From Candidatus Aerophobus profundus SCGC AAA252-L23 (lineage in GTDB: Bacteria > Aerophobota > Aerophobia > Aerophobales > Aerophobaceae), in contig AQRW01000173.1 of the NCBI GenBank assembly GCA_000402295.1, forward strand, positions 1 through 32,156: a stretch of 32,156 nt of DNA. Reading direction: 5' to 3'. A program made the position numbers and the translations under genes. The notes beneath the pieces were generated by a model. That model was not told where the DNA came from. It saw only the letters and a program-made list of their open reading frames with translations, and did not search any database. Below are positions 30,222 to 32,156 of this stretch, one piece after another; positions within the stretch are counted from its first letter, which is position 1; each line of letters starts with the position of its first letter.

Positions 30222-32156
30222 GGAACTGAAATCACGCCGCTAATTGCTGACAACAACTGTTGGTCGGTGAATCCTTTTTGCTGGATGGCTTGAGACAGAC
30301 AGGTAGCGGAACAAGCTCCACAGCCTTTACAGAGTACCTCGTTCACCGAAGCCACCTGCACCAGATATCCAAATTTGTTGACTTCTTTCAATTCTATTGC
30401 TCCGTACGGACATACCTCAACACAAAGACCACAACCGCGGCAGGCATCCTCATCAGCTCTGGCGGTTATTGCTTCCATCTTAATCTTGTTTTTTGACAGG
30501 ATGGCCATGGCGCGGGAGGCAGCTCCACTGCCTTGGGCCACACTATCAGGAATATCTTTGGGTCCCTGGCAACAGCCGGCCAACAACACCCCCTCAGTCA
30601 GTGTTTCCACCGGCCTTAGCTTTGGATGTGCCTCCAGATAGAATCCATCCGGACTCTGGGATATGTTCATTTTTCTGGCCAAGTCGAGGGCATCCTTCCT
30701 GGGAATAATTGCCGCAGCAAGGACAACTAAATCGGCTTCTAAATCAGGGTGCCCCTTTGCTCTAACCACCAGACCCTGCTTATTCTTGGTCACTTCAATA
30801 GGATCATCCAGCTCTCTCCTAAGATATTGGGCCCCTTCATCCTTTACTCGATTAACAAACTCTTCATATCCTTTTCCATAAGATCTGACGTCGGTATAGA
30901 AGATATTGATCTCGGCATCCTTGATTTTCTCTTTCACCAAGTGAGCATGTTTGGCGGTATACATGCAACACACCCGGGAACAATACTCACGTTCCCCTCC
31001 CTGCTCCCGAGAACCAACGCACTGTATGAATACTACTTTTCGTGGTTCTTTACCGTTGATTAAGATCTTCCCTTCCGTGGGACCGGACGCCGACACCAAT
31101 CTCTCGAACTCCAGTCCGGTTATCACGCCCTCGTATTTTCCGTATCCATATTCCGGCTTCTGGGAGGGATCGTATAAATCAAAACCGGTAGCGGCAATAA
31201 TGGCTCCCACATCAAATTCAATGATTTCTTCCGACATCTCATGGTCAATGGCTTCCGCTTCACAGGCTTGCGCACACTGCTTGCAGGTTGAGCATATATT
31301 GCAATTCATACATCTTTTTGCTTCGGTAATTGCTTGTTCCTCATTAAATCCCAGCTCAACCTCCCTGAAGTTGTCTACCCTATCCTTGATTAAAAGTTCG
31401 GGAACTTTTTCCCGGTGGACCTTTTTGATGTCCTTTTCCGGTAGGGGGGCTATGGGTAGCTCTCTCTTTGTTCTCCCTTCTCTTAAGTCGGCTTTTCGGA
31501 GATATTTATCAATGGAAACAGCAGCTTTGTGTCCATCCGCAATCGCTTGAACGGCAATTCCCGACCCTCCAATGCAGTCTCCACCGGCAAAGACTCCCGG
31601 AATGTTAGTTTCCAAGGTGAGGGGATCTACTTCTATTTGTCCTCTTTCTATTTCCAGATTTTTCCCGGCTACTTTTAGGGGCCGGTAATCGGATTTCTGT
31701 CCGACCGCAACAATCAGTATGTCCACCCCAATCTTGAATTCAGAACCTGGGATGGGAATGGGTCTCCTTCTTCCAGATTTGTCCGGTTTACCAAGCTTCA
31801 TCTCGATACATTCCAATTCCTTGATCTCACCTTGAGGATTCCCTATCGCTTTCTGGGGAGAGGTCAAAAACCGGAAATCTATCTCTTCCCGGATAGCACT
31901 TTCAATCTCTTCTTTTATGGCCGGCATTTCAGCTCTTGATCGTCGATAGACAACCACCACTTTCTTGGCCGAAAATCTGAGAGCACTTCTGGCCGAGTCC
32001 ATAGCCACATTCCCCCCACCAATTACTGCCACTACTTTATCCCTGAAATCAAAAGATTCACCCTTCTTGGTCTTACTCAGAAAATCTATTCCATGCATCA
32101 CTCCTTTTAGATTCTCTCCTTTTATTCCTAACTTTAGGCTGGTGTGTAGTCCTATG
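30218..32156 (-). CDS. HdrA-type flavoprotein with GltD-like NAD(P)-binding domain (5' end outside window)
   Basis: A partial gene: the frame runs open to the right edge, and IGLHTSLKLGIKGE ahead of the GTG at 32101 is typical glutamate-synthase-small-subunit sequence, so that GTG is internal. Numbered from it: a nucleotide fold with GGGNVA (28-33), a FAD motif VFAGGDCIGG, a cysteine-rich bridge C264-C280 (CMNCNICSTCKQC), and the HdrA part (ATGFDLYDP, CVGSREQ, EYCSRVCCMYTAK, LLAGCCQGPKDI). Two ferredoxin sites close it (C554-C564, C591-C601; the second reads CSATCLS in place of CP). It would be the main flavin subunit, able to use NAD(P)H and to bifurcate electrons by analogy with HdrA2 proteins. 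It heads the visible series and overlaps MvhD by four bases. Confidence 0.9.
   Translation of the reverse strand, partial: IGLHTSLKLGIKGENLKGVMHGIDFLSKTKKGESFDFRDKVVAVIGGGNVAMDSARSALRFSAKKVVVVYRRSRAEMPAIKEEIESAIREEIDFRFLTSPQKAIGNPQGEIKELECIEMKLGKPDKSGRRRPIPIPGSEFKIGVDILIVAVGQKSDYRPLKVAGKNLEIERGQIEVDPLTLETNIPGVFAGGDCIGGSGIAVQAIADGHKAAVSIDKYLRKADLREGRTKRELPIAPLPEKDIKKVHREKVPELLIKDRVDNFREVELGFNEEQAITEAKRCMNCNICSTCKQCAQACEAEAIDHEMSEEIIEFDVGAIIAATGFDLYDPSQKPEYGYGKYEGVITGLEFERLVSASGPTEGKILINGKEPRKVVFIQCVGSREQGGEREYCSRVCCMYTAKHAHLVKEKIKDAEINIFYTDVRSYGKGYEEFVNRVKDEGAQYLRRELDDPIEVTKNKQGLVVRAKGHPDLEADLVVLAAAIIPRKDALDLARKMNISQSPDGFYLEAHPKLRPVETLTEGVLLAGCCQGPKDIPDSVAQGSGAASRAMAILSKNKIKMEAITARADEDACRGCGLCVEVCPYGAIELKEVNKFGYLVQVASVNEVLCKGCGACSATCLSQAIQQKGFTDQQLLSAISGVISVP

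Noticed and set aside
30951..31550. A 199-codon plus-strand frame rich in Ser and Pro
   Set aside because: It is antisense to the HdrA gene, without start context or homology features.
20171..32156. HdrB or HdrC subunits, or selenocysteine in HdrA
   Set aside because: No protein with the paired CCG motif or a short HdrC-like ferredoxin was found, and the HdrA frames show no in-frame TGA at the usual positions.

Overview
The window reads as a chromosome segment of a strictly anaerobic, AT-leaning bacterium, probably from a poorly cultured lineage. The evidence is a large flavin/iron-sulfur electron-transfer cluster (HdrA-like, MvhD-like, FlxA/B/C-like and FrhB-like subunits), a divergent GTP-type PEP carboxykinase, and strong Shine-Dalgarno sites in front of ATG, GTG and TTG starts. 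No rRNA, tRNA or phylogenetic marker good enough for a firm name is present; an Aerophobetes/Atribacteria-like anaerobe is only a guess.

Left part, 1-9.5 kb (accessory and central metabolism): a class III aminotransferase is followed by a DUF3604 PHP-like hydrolase. Next comes a scar in which the first 22 codons of an aldo/keto reductase run into one type I-E-like CRISPR repeat, which abuts a solo IS end. A promoter, a structured leader and a terminator-like hairpin then precede pckG and purC. On the minus strand lie an NCS2 purine permease and a uroporphyrinogen-decarboxylase-family (methyltransferase-like) protein.

Middle, 9.5-18 kb: a YcbZ-type Lon-like protease (+), two SHOCT-domain membrane proteins (-), a membrane PAS-HD-GYP protein with an unusual GYP loop (+), and a small FG-GAP-like membrane-anchored protein (-). 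A complete IS4-superfamily element (15645-17949) follows, with 16-bp terminal inverted repeats, a DUF6788 gene and a frameshifted DDE transposase. Its non-coding 3' tail is homologous to the solo end at 3.7 kb, in opposite orientation.

Right part, 18-32 kb, all minus strand: in transcription order, a GltD/HdrA fusion (cut by the window edge), MvhD, a FlxC/FrhB-like protein, a FlxB/HydB-like protein, a FlxA/HydG-like NAD(P)-flavoprotein, DsrE, TusA, MvhD, a QmoA-like HdrA, a second HdrA, two FrhB-like iron-sulfur proteins, MvhD, TusA, an exported rhodanese and a YeeE/YedE sulfur-compound permease. Many genes overlap or abut. No HdrB (CCG-domain) or HdrC gene is seen. My interpretation is an apparently HdrB-less, possibly electron-bifurcating complex coupled to sulfane-sulfur carriers: YeeE and rhodanese would import and handle sulfur outside and at the membrane, TusA/DsrE would carry it as protein persulfide, and HdrA/MvhD/FrhB/Flx would move electrons between that sulfur, NAD(P)H and ferredoxin. 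This is the most interesting system in the window.
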